Source: Bidens hawaiensis (lineage: Eukaryota; Streptophyta; Magnoliopsida; Asterales; Asteraceae). Taken from it: a stretch of DNA of 64,000 nt. The stretch's first letter is position 1; each line of letters opens with the position of its first letter. The notes under the pieces are model-generated. The model searched no databases, had not been told where the DNA came from, and saw nothing but the letters and a program-made list of their open reading frames with translations. The stretch covers positions 207,767 through 271,766 of the forward strand of contig JAIQDT010003578.1 of assembly GCA_021521415.1 (NCBI GenBank). Direction: 5' to 3'. This document shows, piece after piece, positions 43,783-57,280 of the stretch. A program made the translations under genes and the position numbers.

Positions 43783-46090
43783 ATACATTGTTAGATTTGC
43801 TACCGTTTTGTGATTGAAAATATTTCTTAGAGTATTAATTAACTTTCAAAAGTATTTTAATTAAGTTATTTATGTATATTTTTTTAAATTGGGTCATTAA
43901 ATTTTTAAATTGAGTCTCACCGATTTTTATGTGCGTCAAGAAAGAAATTGGAGGATAAGATGTGGGGGTCGAAATTTGCAATATATCTAGTTAAATTTAA
44001 AAAATTTAAAAAAATGTTAATTATATTAAAATTTAAAAATAAAAAATAAATCCATGTCGCCACTCAACGTCAACATTAAAGAAAAGATAAAAAGATTTCG
44101 TTTGTGAAATAAAAAAGAAAAAACGCTAAAAAGGCATTAAGACCTGTAATTTAATAAAATATGAAACTTGAGTTACTTAATTGAAACACATTTTAAATTT
44201 GAGTGACCTAATTGAACCGTTTTTGAAACTTTGTTACTATTATATGAAATTGCCCTTTGTGATTTAAGGGCGAGAGGGGTGCCCTCAGCTATCCTGAACA
44301 GGTAGAGTACCTCTGTTGAGGTGACTTATCGCTTCTTGTTTAAGGATAATTAGAGAGATGATATTTTCATATAGTTTTCAGATGTTTCCGATATTTCGGA
44401 TAAATTTTTTTTTGGATATTTCGAATAATTTCTCGGACATTTTGAATATTCGAAATATTTTGTAAAAGTAGTTTCTTTAAATTTGTTTATAATGATTTTT
44501 TTTAAACCTGGATATCCAAAATGTTTAGATATCGGAATTGAATTCTATAATCCACCATCCGAAATGCTCGGATATTCGACTCGACTTTGAACACCCCTTA
44601 TTGGCGTGTGTTAACACCAATGATATTGGTCAAATCTTCAAATTTGGTTATTAGTGGAAAGTTTCATACCCGTGTGGGTTGGTGATGTATCGTTCCATTG
44701 ACTAGCTATCAGCGAAATGAAGAGTGTTTCATTGTAAATGTGAAAGGTTTAGCGTGTTCTATAACGCTTATAATGGATCGACCTCTTGAGTGGCCCCAAG
44801 TCGGGTATGAATTACGTGCTCCCTGATTATTAGTTGTACTATAATTAACTGTTAAATTTAATTGTATTAAAGTGAAGTGATATATTCTTAGTGAATAGTT
44901 ATAATTCTTATTGCCTAATTTATTTAGTGTCATTAATACCCATAGATGTAGTTTATGAGATTGTACTTATAATTTCATTTTACCTATATTTATTCTATTC
45001 TTGACTTTTTTTCCTTAATGTATTTGGTTCATGGTATGTTTATTTTTTTAATAAAGAACTTCATCTTTAAGATTATTCTTATGATAATCATAATCTCTTG
45101 ATAGTAGTTATCATTTGAAAAAAAAATAAAATAAATATTTGTTTTACTTATACATATAAATTAAGAAAATACAAAATATTTAGCTTGACTCTGTAACAAA
45201 GTATATAAAACTGACCAAAAATCTGTATGCGGTATAATTATGATTGACGATGGTACAGTAAGTAAAGTGTAGATACATCCATACAACTTGAATGACCATA
45301 TCATTTCACCATCACATCACACAAGATCTAAGATATCAGTTCTTCAAGTTTGAATCAAAGTGAATATCAGATTCCTGTTGAGCATATTTATGAAGTTGAA
45401 AATTGATTCTCCTTTTCTACTTATTACAATCTCCATCTCAACTTAACATTAGTATTTTTTTTTTCATCACACAACAAAACTCACTTGAGGTGACGTTTCG
45501 AAGAGAAGCGTGGTACAAATTTACGAGTGATAAACTACTTATTCCGATGATTAAAAGAACTGGTGTAGCTTTTCTTTTTTAGTTCGATTTCACTTGCAAC
45601 CTTCTTTGAGCGCCTTGACACCTTAATATCAATTCCGGAAACCCCAACAAGAACCCTTACTAACGTGAAATTTTGTTTATTGATTACACGAGCTAGCCAG
45701 CAAAACCCCAACACTTAATCGCTTCATATAAGCACCTACTTACACTAAATTAAGCCGATCCACTCGTGCTTCTCTAAGTTTGCTTGGCTTTGTTCATTTT
45801 TTGGCGTGTAGCTCCTGGCCAGTTAAGCCTGTATTAATGAAATTTACCGTTTGAATTTATTTTTAATAAATAAGTGATATTCGGACATATCATGTGAAAG
45901 TTCCCATTTTGTCACCTCTAAAATTCTAAGTAACCAAAAAGGATCGAAGCATAATTCCAGTTGTTGGACTTATTAGTGAGCGTCATGGCCCATGGGTATT
46001 CGGTTACGGGCCACTTAGCCCAACCCATTAAACATCTAAATATAGTACTTTTTAAGACAGTTATTAGTTTCAGATATTAAAATGTGAAAA
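43783..46090. other. AT-rich intergenic DNA, 2.3 kb
   Basis: No gene, RNA or bounded element is recognisable. A few spots (44270-44340, 44400-44600) look like old repeats with ATTCGGATAT-type motifs but have no boundaries. Confidence 0.5.
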
Positions 46091-46095
46091 ATTAT

Positions 46096-46905
46096 TGAAG
46101 AAGCGTGTATCGACTTACTTGTATACGATCAACGTTCCTCGGGTACGAGTGTGCTATATCACCGATGGTTTTCCGAGATACGAGTTCTTCCACCTACAAA
46201 ACGAACAGTACCGTGAGCTTACCCCTCAGAATGGGACAGAGGGGTCCTCTTTGGGGTAACCCTCCGGTGTGAGAATCAGATATTGTAGGAGAGGATAATC
46301 AGGATGTGAAAATGAGTAAAGGACTTAGAATATATTTTCTTGCCTGCCTCCAACTGTGGAGGCGGCCTAGTATTTGTAGTGCTAGGGTTTCCAATGATTT
46401 GGCTCAGACCCAATTAGGGCATTTTTAGCCTCCCTCTATTGCTTCGCGCCACGTGTATTTAGGACACCTGGTGCTCTTTTATTGATTATTCTCTGACCAA
46501 GGTATTTCACCTGACCCATGTGCCATCACGTGGTAGCACATGGGCTTTGCTGAGTTGTCCACCTTTCATTGGCAGCTGTCAACCTCAGCACATTCTTTAT
46601 TCCTTAAAAGATACCTTCTTGAAGGTTGTCTGATGAGCACAATCACGGTTGTCCTTATCCTGATTTGGATTAGATTATTGTCTCATTTATGCGCCTATCC
46701 TGGGGATGCGCGGGGTCTTCTCTTATTCTCACACTGAGTGTGCGCGCTGTGTGCATATGCGATATGCGCCACGCACAGGTTTTTCGTGCGCTTGCGCATA
46801 GGTTTCGGCTTTGTGTCTTCGTGACATATTGATTTCAAGCTTCTTATCCGTACTTTATGGGTTGACCCGCCCGGCTCGATGTTGGGGCGGGTGCATACCC
46901 CTTCA
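46096..46905 (-). repeat. 3' LTR of element C
   Basis: This 810-bp LTR reads TGAAGAAGCG...CCCCTTCA on plus. The sequence inside it (AGCCCCCAGTCT, 46906-46917) is the complement of a purine-rich AGACTGGGGGCT tract, which marks it as the 3' LTR. The TATA box of the other copy is mutated here (TATTTGTA on plus). Confidence 0.92.
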
Positions 46906-47270
46906 AGCCCCCAGTCTAATGTGTGTCTTGTCTCGCGCGAGCGAGGTAAGGGAGATATTAGACTCAATGGTTCGCTTTCTTAATAGGGTTTGTCTTTTCT
47001 TTTTCATTTCTCATATGTGCGTTGCGCGAAATTCCATCCCTTTGGTTAAAACGAATCGTCAATGCACGTGGTTGGTTGGTGTTGACATGCATCAGAGATG
47101 GAGGCGTTATGTGTCAGACCTTTCGTGTGCTCGAGGTGCTACAGTGGCCTTTCACGTCTCCTCATACAGTGTCAGGAACACGTGTCGCGCTTATGTTGGC
47201 CTACGCCTGCGAGTGGGGGCGCGTGAGTGTAGATCTGATTATTTCTTGTTTTTCTTTCTCTCCCCTGGGC

Positions 47271-47280
47271 CTATAAAACC
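47271..47280 (+). promoter_or_regulatory. TATA box of the element C antisense gene
   Basis: GGGCCTATAAAACC lies 194 bp upstream of the ATG at 47465 and about 365 bp inside the 3' LTR. It is in the same relative place as the TATA boxes of A and B. Confidence 0.6.
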
Positions 47281-47464
47281 AAACCTTTTTGAACGGTTTT
47301 TTCTTCATCTCCATTGTCACTTTAGAGCTTTACTTGTCTTCTAACCCTTCGATTAAGAGCCTTTATCTTTGCTTCCGGATTCTGTGTTTAAACAATCGGA
47401 TTGCACTTATTCTGCAATCGCATGTCTCTTAACCGAGTCCCCCAGTAAAGGCCGTGTGAAGTCG

Positions 47465-50400
47465 ATGGTTATCTCTAACTTGAAGAAGACCGGCAAGGGT
47501 ATTCGGGTTGCCGAGGCTTCGTCGGAGGAAGGGGGAAAAAATAAAACGGCGAAAAGATGGGACGAGATCCCCTGCAAGTTGAAACAGTCTGAGCTTGATA
47601 GTCTCATTGCTTCTCAGGGTTTTCTCCCTGAGTATGGTTGTCTGCTCCCGACAGCCGGGCAGACGGCTGCGGATCCTCCTGCCGGCTATATCTCTCTATA
47701 TTCTCATTTTTTTACTCACTGTAACCTTCGTCTTCCGATGACAAGGTTTATAGGTGCGCTCCTTCAATTTTATGGGATTCACATATCCCAAGTTCACCCT
47801 TTTGGGTTGGTGCGCATGACTCATTTTGAGTTTATGTGCAAAGCTCAGCGCGAAGAGCCTACTCCTCGCCGCTTTCAATATTTCTATAAACCAAAGGTTC
47901 AAGATTCTTGGTTTTCGTTTACTCCGCGCAGTCAGAAGGTTAAATGCTGTACTGTCACTTTTAAGAGCCTTCATGACTGGACTGAGAAGTTTTTCTACGT
48001 CAAGGCTGGTGTGATTCCAATCCGCATGACTATGCGCGCGATCACTTCTGCGCCCGCGGATGACAATGTCCTTAAGAACCCAACGGGCACATGGGTTAAG
48101 AAGTTATCTGCTGAACCATCCCCCGCCAAGAATATTTGCGAGGAAGCGCTGGTGGGGGTTGGTATGAGCAAGAGGTGGACTGACAGCGAGACTGAGCCTG
48201 TCATCCGTGTTGATGGCTCAGGTGGGTTGTTTGTTCATTGCATTAACTCTGCGCGAGTATAATTCGTTTTGCTGATATCACTTGTCTTGTTTTATGCAGA
48301 CAGCAAGGAATACATCCACGCCGCCTATGACGAGCATACGGAGGGTGGATCTGCTGCGCTGAACCCTGGGGAAACCGCCTTTCCTGATCGTTTTGACGAC
48401 ATGTTTATTCCTGTTGACTTAGAGTTTTGCCTTGACAGCGATGTGCCTGGTAAGCCTTTGTATTTGTGCTTAGGCCCTTAGAATACCAAATTTGGTTTTA
48501 TCATTTCTGTTGCGCGTATTGTAGATGCGCTCGCTAATTATGAGTTAGAGCCTGTGGAAGAGGTAGGGGAGGAGGCAGAAGCTGAAGCGCAAAAACTCAA
48601 GCGCAAGGCTAAAGGCAAAACTGGCGCAGGGGCCAGTAAAAAACAGAAAAAAGATGATGCCTCTGTTGCCCAGAATCTTCCTCCTACTCAAGTGAAGGGA
48701 CTTGAGAAAACCAAGGGTTTTACTTCCAAGTTTTCCTCGTCTTCTTTGCCTCAAGGTGTGGGCAATCCTCCAATCCACACGAGGTATGGTGCTGCCACCT
48801 CATCTCTGCGCGCGGCGGACAAGGGAAGCGGTGCTGCGCCTGCTGTTTCGTCTTCTCCAACAGGTATACTTTGTTTATATTTTGTGGTTTTATGAGCGTG
48901 ATTCCGATAGAGTTATTAATGAAGCTTTGTTCACTCAAATGTTTGTAGAGCCGGCAACGTTGGTGGCTCAACCTCAGGCGCAGCAAGGTGCCAAGGCTAT
49001 GCCGAAGGTTGTTTTGAAGTCCTCTGTTTTGCCCTCAAAAAGGGGGAAAATGGACTTCATGGCGATGCTTAATTCGCGGACTGCGGTGCGCCAAGGTATT
49101 TATTGCGCTTTGATTGTCTGATTTTTTCCTTTAGTTCAAGTCATGAATCATTTCTCCTTGTTGGTTTTTTCATAGGATTTATAGCTGGCACACAAGCTGC
49201 TGGTGGCACTGCTAGCGCTGGCGCCGTTAGTTCTGCTCCTGCTCCAACAAGTACTGAATCTCCCCTCATTGGGATCACTAAGGAGCAGGAGACTATTTTT
49301 CGCGCTGCTCTAACAGCGTCAAGACCTCCCTCACCTCCTCCTGCGCGCAGCCCTCCTCGTGAGACTATTTTTGATTCTTCCAAGTCGCAGAAGAAGAGAC
49401 CTGTTATAGAGGATGATGAGGAGGTTAATTTTGAAAATTCTGATGGTGGCCGCGTAAGCCCTATAGCGCCACAAGATTTCGTGGCGCAGCCTTTTTCTCA
49501 TGGGGCAGGCAGAAGCTCATCAACTAGCGCTAATCTTTCTGCCGGTTCTCCTCAGGTATAAGTTTATTTTGCTCCGCTGTGCAGACTTCCAAATTAGTGT
49601 TTAGATAACTAAAATGTTTCTTTGCGTTGCTTTGTGTTTGTAGGGAGCCGATCACATATACCGCCCGAGCTGGAGTATCACTGAAGAGAGCTCATTCCAA
49701 TCCTTGGGCGTATGTGAAGACTTTTGGGCTCACTCTGTTCCTCCAGCTGAAAGGAGGTTTCAAGAGGACCGCGCTCGCGTGGATTTGCTTAATGACCACC
49801 TTTTTGCTGGGTCTGCGTTTTTTGCTGCCTCCCAAGAGCTTCGCAATGATTATATAAAGGTACGTGATGCCCTTGCGGAGGCCAAGCAAGAGGCTAAGAT
49901 TTCTGCTTGGAATCTTTCTGATGCCCGAGAGAAAGCTGAGAAACTCCAAGCAGAACTTAGCGAGAACCGGGCAAGTTCCAACGCTGCTTTTGTGAAGCGC
50001 GGGCTTGAGCTGCAAGCTGCGCGGGAGAAACTGTAAGTGGCAGAGGCAGATGCGGCCAAGTACGCGCGTCGAGCGCGTGACCTGGAGTTGGCAGTGGAGG
50101 CGCGTGACCAAACTATTGCGCAGGTTAATACTGAAAAATCTTTATTGGAGAGTGAGGTTGCGCGCCTGAAGAAAGAGCTCGATGCTGCGCGAGCGGAAAA
50201 GAATGAAGCCTTGGCGGCAGCAGCGTCTGACAAAGAAGAGCTAAAACAAGCCAAGGAAACTGTTAAGTTGTTAAACTCTCAAATCCCTGCTCTTGAGACG
50301 TCTGTTTCTTCCCTCGCGCAAGACCGTCAATGGCTGATTTCACAGGGTGTGACTCGTTGCGCTTATGCCATGAAATACTCAGACGAGTTTCAGACCCTTG

Positions 50401-50949
50401 TGATGGACTGTAATGCGGCGTCGCGCTTGGTGGGTCGGGCTGAGGGGTTTAAGGATGGTTATGAATATGGCATGCTAAAGAAAAATCCATCCGACTACCC
50501 TTATCAGCTCGACGCTGTCTGCGCTGACATGGCTGAGGTGGGGGAGAAGTACTTGAATACTCCAATTCCCATCCTTGAGCAGGTATTTTAACCTTAATGA
50601 GTTTACTTGACTTATTTTCATAATCTTTTGTACTTATACTGTTCCTTGTGACTTGCAGATAGCCGCGCTTGCTGACCAGCCCGATCTTGACGCTTTAAAG
50701 AAATTACTTGATGAATGTGAAGGGACTGGTGGCAATGATGATGGCGCGGGCAACGCTACCTCTGCCAGCGGCTCTGGCGTGGCCAAATGACCTACTCCTG
50801 ACGCTATCATGACAGAAGACGACTATATTCAAGACGAACAGCTTGATTATGGTAAGTTTGGAGATGACGAGAAGCGGGCTGTGCCAGATGCTGAGGGAGG
50901 AAATAATGATGAGGAAGATGAAGAGGCTGATATTAACATAGAGACTTGA
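47465..50949 (+). pseudogene. Antisense seven-exon gene of element C (1000 codons), two premature stops
   Basis: Exons: 47465-48221, 48300-48449, 48525-48863, 48949-49095, 49176-49555, 49644-50582, 50659-50949. All introns are GT-AG, phases 1,1,1,1,0,0, summing to 3003 nt. Exon 1 carries the same domain type as A and B (LYSHFFTHCNLRLPMTRFIG, VHPFGLVRMTHFEFMC). Exons 3-5 are basic then Pro/Ser/Ala-rich (KLKRKAKGKTGAGASKKQKK). Exon 6 is a long coiled coil. Exon 7 has an acidic tail. TAA at 50034-50036 and TGA at 50788-50790 interrupt the frame, which otherwise stays open to 50947. Each could be a single C-to-T change. It converges on pol. Confidence 0.8.
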
Positions 50950-51750
50950 AAAGCCCTTCTTGTTTTTTTTTTTTTTTTTTTTTTGTGTTTGTAGTTTTAA
51001 CCTCATCATTTGTAAATTTGTAAACTTCTATGTTTCGAAATGAAATTTTGTTTTTCCCTTATTCGCATCTTGCGCATTCCCAATTCATCTCTTTATATTG
51101 CATGCGTGTGCTTGTTGAATACAAGGTATGCTTACACATTGAAACTTGAACAAGGTTGTAAGGAAATTATTTTTACTTAATCCTTAACAGTTGTCATATT
51201 TCAAGTTATTTTGCGATATTCTGAATATGCTGACACGTGCCTTGGCATTTCATTATTCCTCTTTTGCGCGACGTTATCGTGCATTTATTATAGGGAATTA
51301 TGAATGAGTTTTTTAGCCTTTACGTGTCAGTATGTGTTACTCTGCCTATATCCATTATAATCCCATGCGCGGCCCCGACCTGAGACCTTAACAACTATGC
51401 TTTGGCATGTGCTTTGCCTTAGGTGTGCTTAGGTATTTTTATGGTCCAGCTGCGCAATACGTAGGATGGATGCTATGAGTAATTTGAGCTAAGGCTCATA
51501 TTATTGGGCTAAGGCCCTAACGTTTTAGAGTTAAAACTCGTTAACGCGTCTGAGCTTGAAGCTCGCGCATGTATGTTTTACTTCATTTTATTTTTAGTTT
51601 GATGTCAATACAATGTTGTCATATTGCTCAAAATTAATAAAGGGAAGTGTGAAACATGTATGCAAAAGGTAATAGAACGCATATTAAGAAAAAATAGAGC
51701 GTATCATTATTCATAATGGCTTAAAAAGCCTTGATTACAAACTTGACAAC
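50950..51750. other. Non-coding spacer between the convergent genes of element C
   Basis: It contains a poly-T tract (50969-50989) just after the antisense gene. The two transcription units end here tail to tail. Confidence 0.6.
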
Positions 51751-51752
51751 TT

Positions 51753-54700
51753 TTACATGAAACATTTTCTAAGTTGTGCTGCGTTCCATGTGCGCGGGAT
51801 CTTCTTTCCATTTAAATCTTTTAAAGCGTATGCGCCTTTTCCCAATTCTTCCGAGACTTGATAAGGTCCCTCCCAGTTGGGAGACATCTTTCCCGGGGGT
51901 ATTGCGCGACTAGCTTCATTGTTCCGAAGGACAAAATCATTCTTCTTGAAGTGGCATTCTTTCACGCGCTGATTGTAGTATTTTCTAGCTTTTTCTTGTA
52001 TTTGGCTTCACTGATGATAGCCGCCTCTCTGCGTCCCTCAAGTAAATTGAGATCCAACCTCCTTTTTTGCTCGTTATCCGTCTTACTCATCATGAGCACT
52101 CTATAGGATGGGCATCCAATCAATGCTGGAATCATAGCCTCTGTTCCATAGGTTAGGCTGAACGGGGACTCGCCATTGCTGGTTTTGCTTAATGTCCTGT
52201 GCGCCCACAGGACATTAGGTAACTCCTCGACCCATGCATGGGACTCTCCCTCCAACCTTTTCTTCAGCCCATTCAGCAAGCTTTGGTTCGCGCGTTCCAC
52301 TTGGCCATTCCCTTGAGGGTGGTATACTGAAGTGAAGACCTGATTGATGTGCAATTCCTTGAACCAACTGAATATCTTCCTGTCAGTGAATTGTTTGCCA
52401 TTGTCGCTCACGATTTCCATGGGCAGGCCAAAACGGCATACGATGTGGCTCCAAATAAATTGCTTCATTGTCTCGGCTGTGATTTTTGCCAGTGGCTTGG
52501 CTTCAACCCATTTTGTGAAATAGTCTACTGTCACTACCAAAAACTTTACTCGCCCTGGCGCTTGTGGTAAGGGACCCACAATATCGATTGCCCACTTGTG
52601 GAAAGGCCATGCAGAGGTCACCGGAATCAAGTTGTTCTTTGGCCGCATGGTATTTGGAGCATAGCTCTGACACGCTTTGCATTTTTGGATCTCTTTTAAC
52701 GCGTCCAAGTACATGCCTGGCCAATAGTAACCTGCATTCATTGCCTTGGCGATCACCATGCGCGGGCCAGCATGTATTCCATAGATTCCTTCGTGTATCT
52801 CTCTGATCACATAGCTTGCTTCTTCAGCGTCTAGGCATTTCATGAGTGGTCCAAGATAAGAGCGTCGATATAACGTACCATCGAGCATTTCGTAGTTCTG
52901 CGACTTGTGTCTTATCTTCCTCGCCTGTGCGCGATCGTCTGGTACCTTTCCCTCCTTCAAGAATTCCATTATTGGAGTTATCCATGATGAAGGTGTTGTA
53001 TGAATTACAAGAACAGACTTCGCTCCCACTGGCGGGTTGCTCATTACTTCCACCCTGACATCTTTGCCAAAATGATCGAAGCTGGTTGATGCCATCTTGC
53101 TTAGCGCGTCGGCAGACTTATTTTCACTGCGCGGAATGTGTATGATTCTGAAAAAGTCAAATTGTTCGGTGAGTTTCTTCGCCTGCTCTAGATACAGAGG
53201 CATGGTGTTCTCCTTGGCATCATAAAGGCCATTGACTTGTGCTGCTACCAGGTATGAATCTACATGAGCCTCTAGCTTTTTAACTCCGAACTTGTGCGCG
53301 ATGCGCAAACCAGCCAGCAGGGCTTCATACTCAGCTTCATTGTTGGTGCTCTTGAAATCCAACCTGATTGCGTAAGTATACTCATGATTTTCTGGATCCA
53401 CCAGTTTGAGGCCTGCGCCGGACCCTTCGTTGTTTGAAGCTCCATCAGTGAATAATCTCCAAATGTTTTCTTCATTATTGGCTTGCGGAGGGTCTACTTC
53501 GCGCTGAGCCTCTTCGACTTTTCCTTCAGGGATTTCTGCGATGAAATCAGCTAAGACTTGTCCCTTGATTGCTGGACGAGGCTTATAGGTGATCGTGCGC
53601 TCCCCTAATTCCAGCGCCCATTTTGTCAGCCTTCCTGAGAGCGCGGGACGTCGCAAGACTTGCTGGATGTTGTAATCAGTCAGGACTTCAATAGGATGAC
53701 CATTGAAATATATGTGAAGCTTGCGCGACGCATGCGTTAGTGATAAAACTAACTTTTCTATGATGGTGTAGCGCGTCTCAGGATCTGTCAGCACCCGACT
53801 TACATAATAAATTGGTGTTTGGATTCCCTTGCGATCCACCAATAATACTGCGCCAATGGCGCGCTCTCCTGCTGACAGGTACAACGTTAAAGTTTCACCA
53901 GGTAGTGGAGCTGTGAGCGCAGGCAGATTTATCAGACATTCTTTTATCTCACTGAAAGCTTGCTCGGCCTCAGGCGTCCACTTGAATTGGCTTTTCTTTA
54001 AGCAATTTCTTAATGTGTTAATGAATGGGGTAGATTTGCTTGCATGGTTTGCTAGGAACCTGTTAATTGATACCAATCTACCATTCAACTTTTGAACTTC
54101 CTTCATGGTGGATGGTGAGGGCATGCCGAGGATAGCCTCCACCTTCTCTGGGTTCACCTTGAAACCATCCTTGGTGACCATTACGCCGAGAAATTTCCCT
54201 TCTTCCACGCCGAATGTGCATTTGCTCGGGTTGAGCTTCATGTTTACTTCTTTTAGGCGCCGAAGTGTTTCTTCGATGTCTTTGAGCATTTGTTTTTCCT
54301 CCCTGCTTTTAATCACAAAATCATCCACGTAGACTTCTAAGTTTTTTCCAATCTGCTCGTTGAAAATTGCATCCATGAGTCTTTGGTAAGTGGCTCCTGC
54401 ATTCTTCAAACCAAAGGGCATTTTTGTGTAACAGAAAACACCCTTGTCAGTTCTGAAAGCAGTCTTGTCTTCATCCTGTGGTGCCATTTGAATTTGGTGA
54501 TAGCCCTTATAGGCATCCAGGAAACATTTGAGCTTAAATGGCGCCACAGAGTCCACCTTCATGTCAATGTTTGGGAGGGGGTAACAATCTTTTGGACACG
54601 CCTTGTTGAGGTCCTTGAAATCAATGCACATTCTCCATGACCCATTGCTCTTCTTTACCATCACAGGATTGGTTACCCATGTTTGATATCGTATTGGGCG

Positions 54701-57223
54701 AATGATATTCACGCGCAGTAGATCTTCTACTTGCTCATTCATGGCCTTTGTCTTCTCGTCTCCCATGACTCTTTTCTTTTGAGCAATTGGCTCCACGGAC
54801 TTGAATGTGTTGAGAGAGTGCTGCGCCAGGTCTCGCGGAACCCCAGTCATATCAGAATGTTGCCACGCGAAGACTGACATATACGTTGTGAGCAATCTTT
54901 TCATTCTCACTCTTGTGTCATCTGATATCGTAGCTCCGATTGTGATTGTTTGTTCTGGGAATTTTGGGTTGAGAATCCATTCCTTTGGCGCGTTGTTTGC
55001 CACTGGAAGCTTCATTCTCCCCTCTCGAGGTATACTTATTACTGCGCATAAATGATCTCGGTACACAAATGTTACTCCTGTTGGTGTTGGGAACCCCAAC
55101 GCGCCATGCGCTGGTGACGGTATGGCGTTGAATTGGGCAATCGTTCCTCTACCCAAGATCATACTATGGCATGAAGTGGTGGGCAAGACCAGGAAGTTGA
55201 CAATTTCAGCTCGCTTGTGCTTCTCATCCCCCATAGTTAGTTCGAATTGTATCTGACCTAGGGGGTGAATAATTTCGTTTGAGACACCCGAGATTGGTGC
55301 ACTCACAACTTCGAGCCTTGCTTGGTCTGCTGGATCCAACTTCCTGAAACATTGCTCATACATGATGTCTGACTCACTACCGGTGTCCACCAGGACTCTT
55401 GACACCTCATAATGAGCGATGTGTGCAGTAATGACTAGAGGACTGCTGATAGATGGGCCTCCTCTGATTCTTGGAAAGATTACTTGTTGCTCGCGCCAAT
55501 CCCCTTGGATTTGCGCGCTTCTCTTCCTCGATCCTTGCCCTTGCCTTCTTCCTTCAGCTACACATATTCTTTTGAATTTTTTACTGGCTGAGGCTCCGTC
55601 TGGTTGTTCGTTCTCTGGTCTTGGATTTTTTACCAGGTGAGCCAACTTGCCTGATTTCACATCTTTTTCGATCGCATCATTCAAATGATGGCATGCATCG
55701 GTGTTGTGCCATGTGGATTTGTGAAACTCACAATATTTGCCACTGTTCGGTGGTCCCTTATGGAGTAATGGCCTAGGGTTTTTAAACTGGACATTCTCTG
55801 TGCTTAACACTTGCGAAGGCGTTTTGGTGAGGGGAGTCCATATTCTTGGTAGAGGTCTGTTAGGCTCTCTGCCGCCTTCCTTCTTGTCACCTTCTCCGCG
55901 ATTAAGAATGTCTTTTTGGGGTTGGGGTGAACTTTGTTGCGCTTGCTTTTCTGCGGGAGAATAATTGGTTTGTTGCAACCTGGACCATACGGAGTTTTGT
56001 TTGCCCCTCCTTTCATTGTTGCGTGGTGCTTCTGTTTGATGCCCTTTATCTCTTGCTCTGTCTTGGGCAATTTGTTTTTCATTTCGCGCGAAGACTCGCG
56101 ATGCTTCCATAAGCTTAGCCCAAGTGGTTGGCATGCCTTCTCTGCTCACGAGAGCTCTGCGGAGTTGATCACTGCGCGCACCTTGTATAAAGGCCACGCG
56201 CAAGAGTTGTTCAGTGATGCCTCCAATTGCAAGAGATTCCTGATTGAAACGAGTTATGTAGTCTTCAATGGTTTCATCATTCCTGCGTACACAGTGCATG
56301 ATGTCATCGGGGTCGCGCGTGTGTCTGCGCTGCTGTACAAAGTGAGCCTGGAACTTTTCCAATAGCTCTTCGAACCCATCGATTTGTCCTGTCGGCAAGC
56401 TTTCGAACCAGACACGCGCTGCACCCGTGAGGCAGCAAGCAAACATGTGACACCATGTTGGCATCGTCCAGCTTTCTAAGTTTCCAGTGTTATAAAAACC
56501 TTGTAAGAAATCATCTGGATCTGTTGTACCATCGTACTTGCCTAAACCACTTGGCATCTTGGTTTTGTGTTGAATGGGAGCTTTCACAATGCGCTCAGTG
56601 AATTTTGAATGTTTTACCAAGATGGCTGGCCTATATGGTGTGGTTACGTCCACTTGCCCTTTCGCTTGTGGGTTGTATGGTGTGTATAAATCCATATCAG
56701 CTTTGGCTCCAGGTGCTATGTGCATGTGTGCGCGAAGCTGTGAACCTCCTGCATGAGTATCTCGCGTCTTCTTCATGTTGTGCACCTCTTCCTCATCACT
56801 AATATCAGCTTGTTCGGTGTGAACAGAATGACCGTCTTCCGGCGCGCGCGTCTTTTTTGTTGTTCCCTGAATGGTTTGTTTATCAAATGCGAGCCTTTGT
56901 GTTAAATCGGCTAACTTTTTGTGTTTTACCAACTCATTGTATTTGTCCATTAAACGCCGTTGTTCGTTTATGAGCCATTATTTAGGGTCATTGGTTTCAA
57001 CTTCCGGGCCCATTGGTCCTTTTTGTTTTGTACCAGTCAGATTTTGGAACGTGAGATCGTCTGGGGGAGTTTCAGTTTGACTATGAGGTGTTGTGTTGAA
57101 GGGATGGTTACTGGTGGTGCGCGCAGTGTCACGCGGCGCCCTCAGAACCTGATGTCCCTCATTAACATCCTCAAGCTCATTATCCTCCAGAACTTGATCG
57201 TTGTTTCGAACACCGGAAACCAT
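51753..57223 (-). pseudogene. gag-pol polyprotein of element C, one stop and one frameshift
   Basis: The frame opens at ATG 57223 (MVSGVRNNDQVLEDN), 71 bp from the LTR. A TAA at 56980-56978 interrupts it after 81 residues, and it then runs open for about 1670 codons to 51962. In order from 56950: Gag core (GKYDGTTDPDDFLQGF), CX2HX4HX4C knuckle (CEFHKSTWHNTDAC, residue ~410), protease (LVDTGSESDIMY, ~520), RT (FLDAYKGYHQ ~810; YVDD ~875), RNase H, archaeal-type RNase H (FTDGASNNEGSG, ~1165), integrase (HAGPR...CKACQ, WAIDIVGP, VSDNGKQF, GNGQVERAN, ~1380-1550). A one-base shift near 51990 (KKKLENT) moves the last 60 residues into 51965-51753, ending RTWNAAQLRKCFM. Catalytic residues appear intact. 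Confidence 0.9.
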
Positions 57224-57280
57224 GGTGAAGATTTTCAGAGAGAAAATTGATGAAATAGTGGTTTTGTTGCCGTTGTAACA

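Noticed and set aside
46811..47344. 177-residue plus-strand frame beginning in the C 3' LTR
   Set aside because: Runs from the LTR across the polypurine tract into the promoter of the antisense gene, with no recognisable domain.
50034..50036. Reading the TAA context (CTGTAAGTGGCAG) as an 11-nt intron
   Set aside because: GTAAGT matches a donor, but an 11-nt intron is far below any plant minimum; a simple nonsense change fits better.
54105..56365. Series of plus-strand frames of 60-143 residues inside element C
   Set aside because: All lie opposite the 1662-residue gag-pol frame with clear catalytic motifs.
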